From NCBI GenBank assembly GCA_017745115.1, contig JAGIAA010000018.1, positions 1-46,514 on the forward strand: DNA of 46,514 nt, read 5' to 3'. Positions 32,786 through 40,968 of the stretch are shown here, in pieces. The notes beneath the pieces were generated by a model that was not told where the DNA came from, did no database searches, and saw only the letters and a list, made by a program, of their open reading frames with translations. The position numbers and the translations under genes are program-made. The DNA is from Sphingobium sp. (GTDB taxonomy: Bacteria; Pseudomonadota; Alphaproteobacteria; Sphingomonadales; Sphingomonadaceae). The first letter of the stretch is position 1. Each line of letters opens with the position of its first letter.

Positions 32786-33628
32786 TTATTTCGAAGCGCC
32801 AAACCCGCATTGTTTCTGTTCCATCGGAATCTGCTTGGTAATGCGGCTGGCGTTCTGTTCATAGGCCTCGGTGACGGAACCATGGTTCACGCTCTTGCCA
32901 CGCAACGGGCTCACGGCCTCGCAGAGATGGAAGACGTGCGGTGTGTCGGACTTCTTGGCGCCATTCTCCGGAGCGATCCAATAGACGACATCCAGGCCCG
33001 CCGGGTTTGCGGCGCTTTTCGTTGCATCGGCAACGGTGCTGGAGTCTCGTGCGATGTCCTGCGCCTGTGAGGCGACCTCCGGCGAACACGCGGTCGTGGC
33101 TTCCTTGGCTTTGATCTGGGCCGCGCACTTGTTCATGTCCTGGGTATATTGCTCCACCGATGGCGGGTTGAAGCTCACGCCGAACAGTGTGGCGACAGCG
33201 GCGAGGACAACACCGATGCCGCCGGCAATCTTCTTGTTCTTCGGGTCCATGTCCTTGTCCAGGAAGATCAGGACGATCAGCGGGAGGAAGGCGATCAGCG
33301 TGATGATCGCGCCGAGCTGGTTCTGGACGAAGAACTTGAACGGTTCGGCTTTGCTGGCCGGGTCCTGCTTGTTGGCCGCCTTCCACATCAGGTTGCCGGC
33401 AATCGCGAAGATCGCGATGCCAACCAGCATACCGATCAGCAGCGCAAGATTGCCGTGGTCGAACGTGTGTCGGTAGAGCAGGACGATCGCGGCGATCTCG
33501 GCGCCGATGGCCACAATCCAAGATAGGACCGCAAAAATCCTAAGGCGCTTCGCGGCGGATTCCTGCCCCTGCGTCGCTCGCCAGTCTTTGGTGATGTCGG
33601 TGTCGGTGACCGGCTTATCGTCGGACAT
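32786..33628 (-). CDS. Unrecognised four-TM protein with a cysteine-containing C-terminal domain
   Basis: A 280-residue protein with ATG at 33628 and a GGGGGG run about seven bases upstream. Hydrophobic segments lie at about 31-52, 60-82, 105-124 and 134-153, followed by a soluble domain of about 125 residues with Cys at 168, 181, 236 and 274. The end of this domain (DVVYWIAPENG, then PHVFHLCEAVSPL, GSVTEAYEQ and KQCGF) recalls a short VYW...VYH...C...L...G[ST]xxEA...C pattern seen in small domains of other bacteria. No function can be named. It precedes the VOC gene. Confidence 0.6.
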   Translation of the reverse strand: MSDDKPVTDTDITKDWRATQGQESAAKRLRIFAVLSWIVAIGAEIAAIVLLYRHTFDHGNLALLIGMLVGIAIFAIAGNLMWKAANKQDPASKAEPFKFFVQNQLGAIITLIAFLPLIVLIFLDKDMDPKNKKIAGGIGVVLAAVATLFGVSFNPPSVEQYTQDMNKCAAQIKAKEATTACSPEVASQAQDIARDSSTVADATKSAANPAGLDVVYWIAPENGAKKSDTPHVFHLCEAVSPLRGKSVNHGSVTEAYEQNASRITKQIPMEQKQCGFGASK

Positions 33629-33793
33629 GTCTAGCCCCCCTCGCTGCGCGGTAGACGTTGGACGGGAAGGCAAGCTGCCTCACGCAGCGTCTCGCAAGAC
33701 CTTATTCACGGCATACCTAACCGACGTCGCTGGCCGGGACCAGCAATAATCGTTCGTCGCCTCCAGCCGTATCGCCAAGCTGCGGACAAAGGA

Positions 33794-33821
33794 AAAGGGC
33801 GCGAGAAGCCCCGCGCCCTTT
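33794..33821 (-). terminator. Intrinsic terminator of the degP transcript
   Basis: A 10-bp perfect stem (AAAGGGCGCG at 33794-33803 with CGCGCCCTTT at 33812-33821) and an eight-base loop lie 27 bases downstream of the degP stop. On the minus strand the stem is followed by TTCCTTTG, a moderate T-rich tail. Confidence 0.7.
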
Positions 33822-33847
33822 CTGGAAAGCTTGCCGTTACGGTGCGC

Positions 33848-35419
33848 TTATTTGTCGCGCAGGCGGACCGGCAGGAAGGTTGCCGGATTGCCGCGGCGCA
33901 GCACCTGCAGCAGCACCGCATTGCGGCCGGCGGCCTTGGCAGCGGTCGCCGCCTTGCCGAGATCGGCTTCGCTCAGCGTCGGCGCACCATTGGCCTGGAG
34001 GATCACGTCGCCGCGGCGCAGGCCCTTCTGGCCGGCATCGGTCGAGGGATCCACCGCCGTGATGACCACGCCCTTGGTGTCCTGCGCCACGCCGAGCTGG
34101 CGCGCGATATTGGGCGTGAGTTCGGTCACGGAGACGCCGAGCAGCTGCTGGGCGGCCTGCTGTGTCTGCTGCTGGCCCTGCTGGTTCTGGCCGGGTCCGA
34201 AATTGTCGTCATCGTCGCCCTGCGATTGGGCGAAGGAGGCGAGCTCGTCCTCGGGCGGACGCTGGCCGATCTCGGCGGTCACGGTCATCGTCTTGCCGCC
34301 GCGGATCAGCTCGATGGGCACCTTGTTGCCGACCTGCAGGCCCGCGACGATGAACGACAGCGTCTCGTCCGGCGTGACCTCACGATTGTTGACCTTCACG
34401 ATGACGTCGCCCGGCTTGATGCCGGCCTTGTCGGCGCCCTTGCCGGGCTCGACGCCCTGCACGAACTCGCCGTGATTCTTGGGCAGGCCAAGCGAATCGG
34501 CCATGTCGTCGCCGAGCGCGCTGATCTGGATGCCGAGATAGCCGCGCTTGACGGTACCCCCGCTCTTCAACGTGTTGATGACCGAGATGGCCTGCTCGGA
34601 CGGGATCGCGAAGCCGATGCCGATATTGCCGCCGGTCGGCGACAGAATCTGCGAGTTGATGCCGATCACATTGCCGTTCATGTCGAACATCGGGCCGCCG
34701 GAGTTGCCCTGGTTGATCGATGCGTCGGTCTGGATGAAGCGATCGGAGCCGCCCCCGGTATTGCGGTGAAGCGCCGAGATGATGCCGGCAGTCACCGTGC
34801 TGCCAAGGCCGAAGGGGTTGCCGATCGCGACCACCCAGTCGCCGACGCGGGCCTTGGTCGAATCGCCGAACTTGACGAAGGGCAGCGGCTTCTTGGGCAC
34901 GATCTTGAGGACGGCGAGGTCGCTTGCCTGGTCCGTGCCGATCAGCTTCGCCTCATATTCCGTGCGGTCCGGCATGATGACGGTGATCGAATCGACCGTC
35001 GCACCACGGGCGCCGGGTGCGACGACGTGGTTATTGGTGACGACGTAGCCGTCGGCCGAGATGATGAAGCCCGAGCCCAGCGACTGCGCCTGGCGCGTCT
35101 GGGGCGCTCCGCCACCCCCTTGGCCGCCGCCGGGGCCGCCCTGGCCGCCGAACAGGTCACCGAAGGGCGTGCCGGAGAAGGGGTTGTTGGGAACCTGCAC
35201 CCGCTGGCGGGTCGAAATGTTGACCACGGCCGGCTGGAGCCGCTGGACCATGTCGGCGAAGCTGCCGGGCGCGCCGCGGGGTGCCGCCGAGGTGCCCTCA
35301 TTCTGGGCCGTCTGGGCGATGAGGATGTCCGGCGACGTCGTCAGGGCAAGCGTCGTGCCGCCGAGGAGCAGAGCAGCTGTGATGGCATAGGCGTAGCGCA
35401 CTTTAATCATTCCTCTCAT
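33848..35419 (-). CDS. degP: Do-like periplasmic serine protease DegP/HtrA
   Basis: A 523-residue protease with an N-terminal signal or anchor (AYAITAALLLGGTTLAL) and a Gly-rich loop of the LA type (about 90-107). The catalytic triad is H131 in TNNHVV, D167 in SDLAVLKI and S240 in QGNSGGPMF. Two PDZ domains follow (about 290-380 and 430-520). It degrades or refolds damaged envelope proteins. The ATG at 35419 is used; a second ATG at 35410 (MIKVRYAYAI) is possible. It lies downstream of hflK-hflC in the usual alphaproteobacterial order, with a terminator after it. Confidence 0.95.
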   Translation of the reverse strand: MRGMIKVRYAYAITAALLLGGTTLALTTSPDILIAQTAQNEGTSAAPRGAPGSFADMVQRLQPAVVNISTRQRVQVPNNPFSGTPFGDLFGGQGGPGGGQGGGGAPQTRQAQSLGSGFIISADGYVVTNNHVVAPGARGATVDSITVIMPDRTEYEAKLIGTDQASDLAVLKIVPKKPLPFVKFGDSTKARVGDWVVAIGNPFGLGSTVTAGIISALHRNTGGGSDRFIQTDASINQGNSGGPMFDMNGNVIGINSQILSPTGGNIGIGFAIPSEQAISVINTLKSGGTVKRGYLGIQISALGDDMADSLGLPKNHGEFVQGVEPGKGADKAGIKPGDVIVKVNNREVTPDETLSFIVAGLQVGNKVPIELIRGGKTMTVTAEIGQRPPEDELASFAQSQGDDDDNFGPGQNQQGQQQTQQAAQQLLGVSVTELTPNIARQLGVAQDTKGVVITAVDPSTDAGQKGLRRGDVILQANGAPTLSEADLGKAATAAKAAGRNAVLLQVLRRGNPATFLPVRLRDK

Positions 35420-35531
35420 TCGTATCGCTTCTGGACCGTTGCCGGCCCGGTCGGGACTGGGAGTCCCCCCACTTGGGTCCGGCCATGAGGCCTGCCGGAT
35501 TAACCGGCATTGAATGGCTTGCGGACCGCGC

Positions 35532-36383
35532 TCATCGGCCCTTGAACTGCCTTAGATAGTCATTGTCCGGCGAAATCACCATGTTTGTCTCATTGCCGGG
35601 CTTTGGTGCGAAGGTGATCCGGTACGACTGCATCGCGCGGTAGAAATCATAAAATTGCGGATCCTTGCCGAAGCTTGCGGCATAGATCTTTGCGGCGTCG
35701 GCATCGGCCTGTGCGCGAATGATCTTCGCGCGCCGGTCGCCTTCGGCGCGGATCGTCAGCGCCTCCTGCTCGCGCGCCGTCCGCATGCGCTGGAAGGCGC
35801 TGTCGAGCGGCGTGCCGTCCGGCAGATCGGTGCGCATGATGCGCACGTCGATGATCTCCGCGCCATATTGCGCGGCGACGCGGTTGAGGCTGGCGCGGAT
35901 GTTGGTCATGACGGTGCCGCGCTCGGGGCTGAGCAGCGAGTCGAACGACCGCTTGCCCAGCTCGTTGCGAAGCGACGAGCCCAGGATCGGCCGCAGCGCC
36001 TCGGTGACCTGTTCCTCATTGCCGGAGACGGCATTGTACATGCGCATCGGGTCGACGATGCGGTAGCGCGCGAAGGCGTCCACTTGCAGCCGGCGCTGGT
36101 CGGTCGAGAGCACCTGCTGGCGCTCCATGGTGACGGATTGGATGCGCTTGTCGATCCAGATGATCTTGTCGAACAGCGGCAGGCGGACCTTGAGGCCTGC
36201 GCCGCTATGGCCGAAGCTATCGCCCGGCTTATAGCGGTTATAGGTGCGCACGACCTCGCCGAAGCGCAGGACGACCGCCTGGCTCGTCTCGGGCACGATG
36301 GCGACCGTGCCGCCGACGGCCAGCAGGAGGATGGTCGCGAGGACGGCCAGCGCGACCGGGTTGCGCAGCGAAAGAAAGTTCAT
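35532..36383 (-). CDS. hflC: FtsH protease modulator HflC
   Basis: A 283-residue SPFH/stomatin-like protein with one N-terminal membrane helix (about 8-30) and a periplasmic SPFH domain (FGEVVRTYNRYKPGDSFGHSG, then VDAFARYRIVDPMRMY). A long coiled helix follows (REQEALTIRAEGDRRAKIIRAQADADAAKIYA). HflC and HflK form a large cage around the membrane protease FtsH. The start overlaps the hflK stop by four bases. The C-terminus is complete. Confidence 0.95.
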   Translation of the reverse strand: MNFLSLRNPVALAVLATILLLAVGGTVAIVPETSQAVVLRFGEVVRTYNRYKPGDSFGHSGAGLKVRLPLFDKIIWIDKRIQSVTMERQQVLSTDQRRLQVDAFARYRIVDPMRMYNAVSGNEEQVTEALRPILGSSLRNELGKRSFDSLLSPERGTVMTNIRASLNRVAAQYGAEIIDVRIMRTDLPDGTPLDSAFQRMRTAREQEALTIRAEGDRRAKIIRAQADADAAKIYAASFGKDPQFYDFYRAMQSYRITFAPKPGNETNMVISPDNDYLRQFKGR

Positions 36384-37468
36384 TTCGCGCCTCCCGCAGC
36401 CTGATCGGTGGCCGGGCGCGGGGCGCCGGGGGGCGGCAGCTGCATATAGGGTGCGACGCCGTTCGTCTCGATGACGGTCTTGCTCATATTGCCGAGGATC
36501 GCTTCCATCGTCTCGTAATAGAGGCGCCGGCGCGTCACTTCGGGCGCCATCTTGTACTGCTCATACACCTTGTCGAACGCCGCAGCCTCGCCTTGCGAGA
36601 GCGACGAGCGCTGCTGCGCATAAGCATTGGCGCGGTTGATGTCGGTATCGGCATCCTGCTGCGCAGCCGTCACGTCCTTGAAGGCATTGATCACTTCGGC
36701 CGGCGGATCGGCCTGCTTGATGGCAACGCCCTGAATGCGGATGCCGACGCCATAGCTGTCGAGAATGTCCTGCATGCGCTGCTGAACCTGCTGTTCGATA
36801 GCCCGGCGGCCGGGTCCCATGGCCTCGTTGAGGGCGACATTGGCGATGACGCCGCGCATCGCCGATTCGGCGACCTGCTTGATCGTCTCCTCGGGCTGCG
36901 CCAGCTGAAATGCGAACTGGCGGGGATTGGAAACGTTCCAGCGCACCGAATAGCCAAGGTTGATGATGTTCTGATCGCCGGTCAGGACGAGCTTTTCGGC
37001 TTCCTCGCCGGCCGAGCCGAGATCGATGGTGCGGATCTCTTCCGCCTCGATCACGCGCACCGTCTCGAAAGGCGCCGGAAGCGTCATGTTCATGCCGGGC
37101 TCGAGCGTGCGGGAATAGCTGCCGAGGAAGGAGACCACGCCGCGCTGTCGCTGGCCGACGCTGTGAAAGCTGGTGAGACCGATCCAGCCGAGAATAATCA
37201 CACCGATCAGGAGGATCCAGATCTTGCCCCCGCCCGGCTGGCCGCCCAAGCCGCCGCCGAAGCTGTCGCGCGCGCGGCGAAAGAGCTCGTCGAAGGCGCT
37301 CGGGCCGCGGTCCGGACCCCGTCCGCCATCGTCGGGCGACGGCGGTGTCCAGGGATTGCGAGGGCCGCCCTTGCCGCGCGGCGGCGTATCTTCGTCCTGT
37401 CCGCCCCACGGGCCGCCTTCGTTCGTGGCGATGCGGGGGGGTGTATTCGTCTGGTCCGTCCTGTCCAT
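36380..37468 (-). CDS. hflK: FtsH protease modulator HflK
   Basis: A 362-residue SPFH protein. An N-terminal hydrophilic stretch rich in Pro, Gly and Asp (about 1-75) precedes one membrane helix (IWILLIGVIILGWIGL) and the SPFH domain (LGSYSRTLEPGMNMTLPAPF, then NLGYSVRWNVSNPRQFAF). A coiled-coil helix and a Pro-rich tail follow. The ATG at 37468 has AAGGAG immediately before it, though with short spacing. The frame is open for another 600 bases upstream, but that is the mirror of mrp. It is the first gene of hflK-hflC-degP. Confidence 0.94.
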   Translation of the reverse strand: MDRTDQTNTPPRIATNEGGPWGGQDEDTPPRGKGGPRNPWTPPSPDDGGRGPDRGPSAFDELFRRARDSFGGGLGGQPGGGKIWILLIGVIILGWIGLTSFHSVGQRQRGVVSFLGSYSRTLEPGMNMTLPAPFETVRVIEAEEIRTIDLGSAGEEAEKLVLTGDQNIINLGYSVRWNVSNPRQFAFQLAQPEETIKQVAESAMRGVIANVALNEAMGPGRRAIEQQVQQRMQDILDSYGVGIRIQGVAIKQADPPAEVINAFKDVTAAQQDADTDINRANAYAQQRSSLSQGEAAAFDKVYEQYKMAPEVTRRRLYYETMEAILGNMSKTVIETNGVAPYMQLPPPGAPRPATDQAAGGAK

Positions 37469-37541
37469 GGCTCCTTCTATAGGGAGGCTGTTTGAGGAAA
37501 AACAGGTGTAGTCTTCGGCTTTGGTCCGCCTACGCGGATTG

Positions 37542-37667
37542 CGGTACCGGCCCGCTCCCAACCCACCCACCGATAAGGTACAATGTCTGGACAGCCGCGT
37601 GGGCGCGGGCGAGTCATGCGCCTCGATCGCGCGGGCCGGTGCCGAACTGCTTCGGCCACGCCGAAAC
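37542..37667. repeat. Palindromic dispersed element, copy 2 (diverged, inverted)
   Basis: Read on the minus strand it repeats the features of 19556-19658: the hairpin GTTTCGGCGTGGCCGAAGC (37667 to 37649), the outer arm ACCGGCCCGC, a central ACATTGTACCTTA block, TGGGTGG and the closing GGGAGCGGGCCGGTACCG. The outer arms (37542-37555 and 37631-37644) still pair with one mismatch, while the inner left arm is replaced by unrelated sequence. It occupies most of the gap between the divergent hflK and mrp genes. Confidence 0.75.
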
Positions 37668-37706
37668 AGATGATCGAACGCCTTTGCCTCTGCCGCCCGA
37701 ACGCCT

Positions 37707-38723
37707 ATGAGCGCCCTCATGAGCGACACCATCGACCCCAAGCTTTCCACCACCATCAACGATCTGGGCGAAGGCCGCGCCTCGGGCGTGCGCATGAAGG
37801 ACGGCGTCGTCAGCTTCGTCCTGGAGGTCGGCGGGCTCGACGTTCCGACGCGTGACGCCCTTGCCGAGCGGATCAAGCGTGCCGTGCTCCTGTCGCCGGA
37901 TATCAATGACGTCCGCATCGCCATGACAGCCGAGAAGACGACCGGCCCGCTCATTCTCGCGGTCGGATCGGGCAAGGGCGGGGTCGGCAAGTCGACGCTC
38001 GCCACCAATCTTGCCGTCGCGCTGCACCGCATGGGCAAGCGCGTCGGCATGGTCGATGCGGACATTTATGGTCCGTCCCTTCCGAGGCTCCTCGCGAGCG
38101 AGGGCGTGAAGCCCCAGGCCGACGGCAAGACGCTGATCCCGGTGCCCAATGAGCATGGCATTCCGATGCTCAGCATGGGCCACCTCGCCAAGCCAGGGCA
38201 GGCGATCGCCTGGCGCGGTCCGATGGCCGGCAATGCGCTCGGCCAGCTGATCGACGCCGACTGGAAGGGCATCGACCTGCTCGTCGTCGACCTGCCGCCA
38301 GGCACCGGCGACGTCCAGCTCACCATGATCCAGCGCTACAAGCCGGTCGGCGCGATCGTCATCTCGACGCCGCAGGATCTCTCGCTCATCGACGCCGCCC
38401 GCGCCGTCAGCTTCTTCGATCAGGCCAAGGTGCCGGTGATCGGCATGGTCGAGAACATGTCGGGCTATGTCTGCCCGCATTGCGGCGAGGTGTCCGACCC
38501 GTTCGGAGCCGGGGGCGCCGAAGCCGCCGCGGCGCAGATGGGCCTCGCCTTCATCGGCCGGGTGCCGCTCGACATCAGTATCCGCATCGCGTCGGACGCG
38601 GGCGCGCCGCCGGCGACGGGCGACGGCGCCAGCGCCCAGCCTTTCCTCGCCATCGCCGAGCGCGTCGCACGCTGGCTGGACAACCGTGCGGCCCCGAATC
38701 CCGTGGGGAGCCCCGTTGGCTAA
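37707..38723 (+). CDS. mrp: Mrp/ApbC (NBP35-type) iron-sulfur carrier P-loop ATPase
   Basis: A 338-residue protein. A short N-terminal DUF59-like part (residues about 10-75) precedes the ATPase domain with the deviant Walker A GSGKGGVGKST (87-97), the switch VDADIYGPSLP, LLVVDLPPGTGDVQLT, and the CPHC cysteine pair in SGYVCPHCGE that holds a bridging 4Fe-4S cluster. Mrp/ApbC proteins transfer Fe-S clusters to target enzymes. The start may be 37707 or 37719. Its last eight bases overlap the TTG start of the molybdenum hydroxylase gene, an attractive link because that family works with Fe-S partners. Confidence 0.93.
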   Translation: MSALMSDTIDPKLSTTINDLGEGRASGVRMKDGVVSFVLEVGGLDVPTRDALAERIKRAVLLSPDINDVRIAMTAEKTTGPLILAVGSGKGGVGKSTLATNLAVALHRMGKRVGMVDADIYGPSLPRLLASEGVKPQADGKTLIPVPNEHGIPMLSMGHLAKPGQAIAWRGPMAGNALGQLIDADWKGIDLLVVDLPPGTGDVQLTMIQRYKPVGAIVISTPQDLSLIDAARAVSFFDQAKVPVIGMVENMSGYVCPHCGEVSDPFGAGGAEAAAAQMGLAFIGRVPLDISIRIASDAGAPPATGDGASAQPFLAIAERVARWLDNRAAPNPVGSPVG

Positions 38724-40968
38724 GGGGCGCAAGGGCCTCGTCATTGATCGCCGGCGCCTGCTTGTCGGGGCTGCGGCGGGCGGCGGACTGCTTGTCGCCT
38801 ATGCCTTCTGGCCGCGCCGCTATGACCAGCGTGCGGAAGTGGCCGAAGGCGAATATGCGCTCGGACCGTTCGTCAAGGTCGACCGCACCGGTCAGGTGAT
38901 CGTCCTCTGCCCGCAGGCCGAGCTTGGCCAGGGCGTGTTCACGGTGCTGGCGCAGATCGTCGCCGACGAACTGGGTGCGGACTGGCGCACGGTCGCGGTT
39001 CAGCCCGCCCCGCCCGGACCGCTCTTCGCCAATACGCTGCTCGCCAGGGAATGGCTGGCCAGCGATACGAGCCGTTTCTTCGGCCGCGCCGGCGACTGGA
39101 CGATTGAGCAGATCGCGCAGCGCGAGATGCTGATGCTGACCGGCGGATCGAGCTCGGTGCCGATGTTCGCCGAACCCATGCGCGCGGCGGGCGCGGCGGC
39201 GCGTGTGCTGCTGTGCATGGCCGCGGCGAAGCGCTGGGGCGTCGAATGGGAAGCATGCGACATCGAGAACGGCATCGTCTCGGACGGCACCAACAAGGCC
39301 AAGATCGGCGATCTCGCCGAAGCCGCTGCCGGTTACACGCCGCCCGCCCAGCTGCCTTATCGGCCCGAAGGCCGCGACGATGCATTGGTCGGCAGCGAGG
39401 CGCCGCGCCTCGATGTGCCGTCGAAGATCGACGGATCGGCCAACTATGCCGCCGACATCCGCCTGCCCGACATGATCTATGCCGCGATCCGGCAGGGCCC
39501 GGTCAACGCGACTGGTCTCAAGTCCATGAATGTCGCGGCGGCCCGTAAGGTCCAGGGCATGATCGACATCGTGCAGGAGCAGGGCTGGGTCGCCGTGACG
39601 GCGCGCAACTGGTGGGCGGCGAACCAGGCGCTGGACCGGCTCGATCCGGCGTTCAACACCACCGGCATCGTCGACGATCGCGCGATCGGCAAGGCGCTCG
39701 ACGCCGCGTTCGACAACGGCAAGGGCGAGCGTTTCTTCAGCCGCGGCGAGCTGCTGCCGGTCTTCGAGGGCGCGAAGGCGGTGAAGGCCTATTATTCGGT
39801 GGCGCCTGCCCTGCATCTCGCGATGGAGCCGATGGTCGCGACGGCGCGGGTGCATGGAGGCGATGTCGAGGTCTGGATGCCGACCCAGGCGCCGGTCCTG
39901 GCGCGGGATGCGATCGGCCGTGCCTTGGGCATCAGCGGTCATGACGTCACCGTCTATCCGATGTTCGCGGGCGGCTCGTTCGGCCTCAAGATGGAGGTCG
40001 ACGCCGGCGTGCAGGCCGCATTGATCGCGCGCAAGGCCAATGCGCCCGTGCAGCTCATGTGGTCGCGCTCGGAGGATATCGTTCGCGACGTGCCGCGCTC
40101 GCCGGCCAAGGCGCGCATGGCTGCCCGGCTGGGGCCCGGCGGGCTGGTGAGCGGCATGCTGGCGGAGGTCTCGGCCGCCCCGGCGCTGCACCAGCTCTGG
40201 GAGCGGATCGGCAAGGGGCGCACGCGCGGCGATGCGCTGGATGCCACGGCCGGGCGCGCCGACAGGCTGGCCGTCGATGGCTTCGACCTGCCTTATTCCA
40301 TTCCCAATTTCGCGGTCGACCACTTTCCGGCCGACATCGCGCTGCCGACTGGCCGCTGGCGCGCCAATGCGGCGAGCTATGCCGCCTTTTTCTCCGAAAG
40401 CTTCATGGACGAGCTCGCCAACCATGCGAATGTCGAGCCGATGTCCTTCCGCATGCAGATGCTCGGCGGCCAGCCGCGGCTCGCTCATTGCCTCACTTCT
40501 GCCGCGACCATGGGCGGCTGGCAGGGCGGCATCCATGGCAGCGGCCAGGGCCTGGCCTGCGCGACGATGCGCGGCGGCCACATCGCGGCGATGGTCGAGG
40601 CGGGCCTGGACGGCGGGCGTATCAAGGTGTCGCGGATCGTGGCGGTCGTGGATTGCGGCGCGGTGATCAATCCCGACGTCGCGCGCCAGCAGATCGAGGG
40701 GGGGCTGATTTTCGGCCTCGCCATGGCGCTCGGTAGCGCGCCGCATTACCATGGCGATCTGCCGAGAGGATTGCGCCTTGGTGACTATGGTCTGCCGCGC
40801 ATGGCGGACGTCGGCGAAATCGTGGTGGAACTGGTGGAGAGCGACGCGCCCGTGGTCGGCGTCAGCGAGATCGGCGTGCTGCCCGTCGCCCCGGCTCTGG
40901 CGAGCGCGCTGTCGACCATCACCGGGCGGCGCTACCGCCGCTTGCCGCTGGTCGAGGGGCACGCATGA
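38716..40968 (+). CDS. Molybdopterin-binding subunit of a xanthine dehydrogenase-family (IorB-like) oxidoreductase
   Basis: A 750-residue protein with TTG start at 38716, GGGGAG five bases upstream and an eight-base overlap with mrp. A Tat-like signal (VIDRRRLLVGAAAGGGLL) precedes the first domain (LCPQAELGQGVFTVLAQIVADEL). The molybdopterin domains include APRLDVPSKIDGSANYAADI, HLAMEPMVATARV, and MFAGGSFGLKMEVDAG. The active-site Glu is expected in GVSEIGVLPVAPAL near the end. It resembles isoquinoline 1-oxidoreductase beta subunits and aldehyde-oxidising relatives. No 2Fe-2S alpha subunit is adjacent. Its stop overlaps hemH by four bases. The substrate is unknown. Confidence 0.88.
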   Translation: MAKGRKGLVIDRRRLLVGAAAGGGLLVAYAFWPRRYDQRAEVAEGEYALGPFVKVDRTGQVIVLCPQAELGQGVFTVLAQIVADELGADWRTVAVQPAPPGPLFANTLLAREWLASDTSRFFGRAGDWTIEQIAQREMLMLTGGSSSVPMFAEPMRAAGAAARVLLCMAAAKRWGVEWEACDIENGIVSDGTNKAKIGDLAEAAAGYTPPAQLPYRPEGRDDALVGSEAPRLDVPSKIDGSANYAADIRLPDMIYAAIRQGPVNATGLKSMNVAAARKVQGMIDIVQEQGWVAVTARNWWAANQALDRLDPAFNTTGIVDDRAIGKALDAAFDNGKGERFFSRGELLPVFEGAKAVKAYYSVAPALHLAMEPMVATARVHGGDVEVWMPTQAPVLARDAIGRALGISGHDVTVYPMFAGGSFGLKMEVDAGVQAALIARKANAPVQLMWSRSEDIVRDVPRSPAKARMAARLGPGGLVSGMLAEVSAAPALHQLWERIGKGRTRGDALDATAGRADRLAVDGFDLPYSIPNFAVDHFPADIALPTGRWRANAASYAAFFSESFMDELANHANVEPMSFRMQMLGGQPRLAHCLTSAATMGGWQGGIHGSGQGLACATMRGGHIAAMVEAGLDGGRIKVSRIVAVVDCGAVINPDVARQQIEGGLIFGLAMALGSAPHYHGDLPRGLRLGDYGLPRMADVGEIVVELVESDAPVVGVSEIGVLPVAPALASALSTITGRRYRRLPLVEGHA

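Noticed and set aside
36380..38065. HflK read as a 561-residue protein
   Set aside because: The upstream 200 residues mirror mrp on the opposite strand and do not resemble HflK; the family N-terminus and a ribosome-binding site are at 37468.
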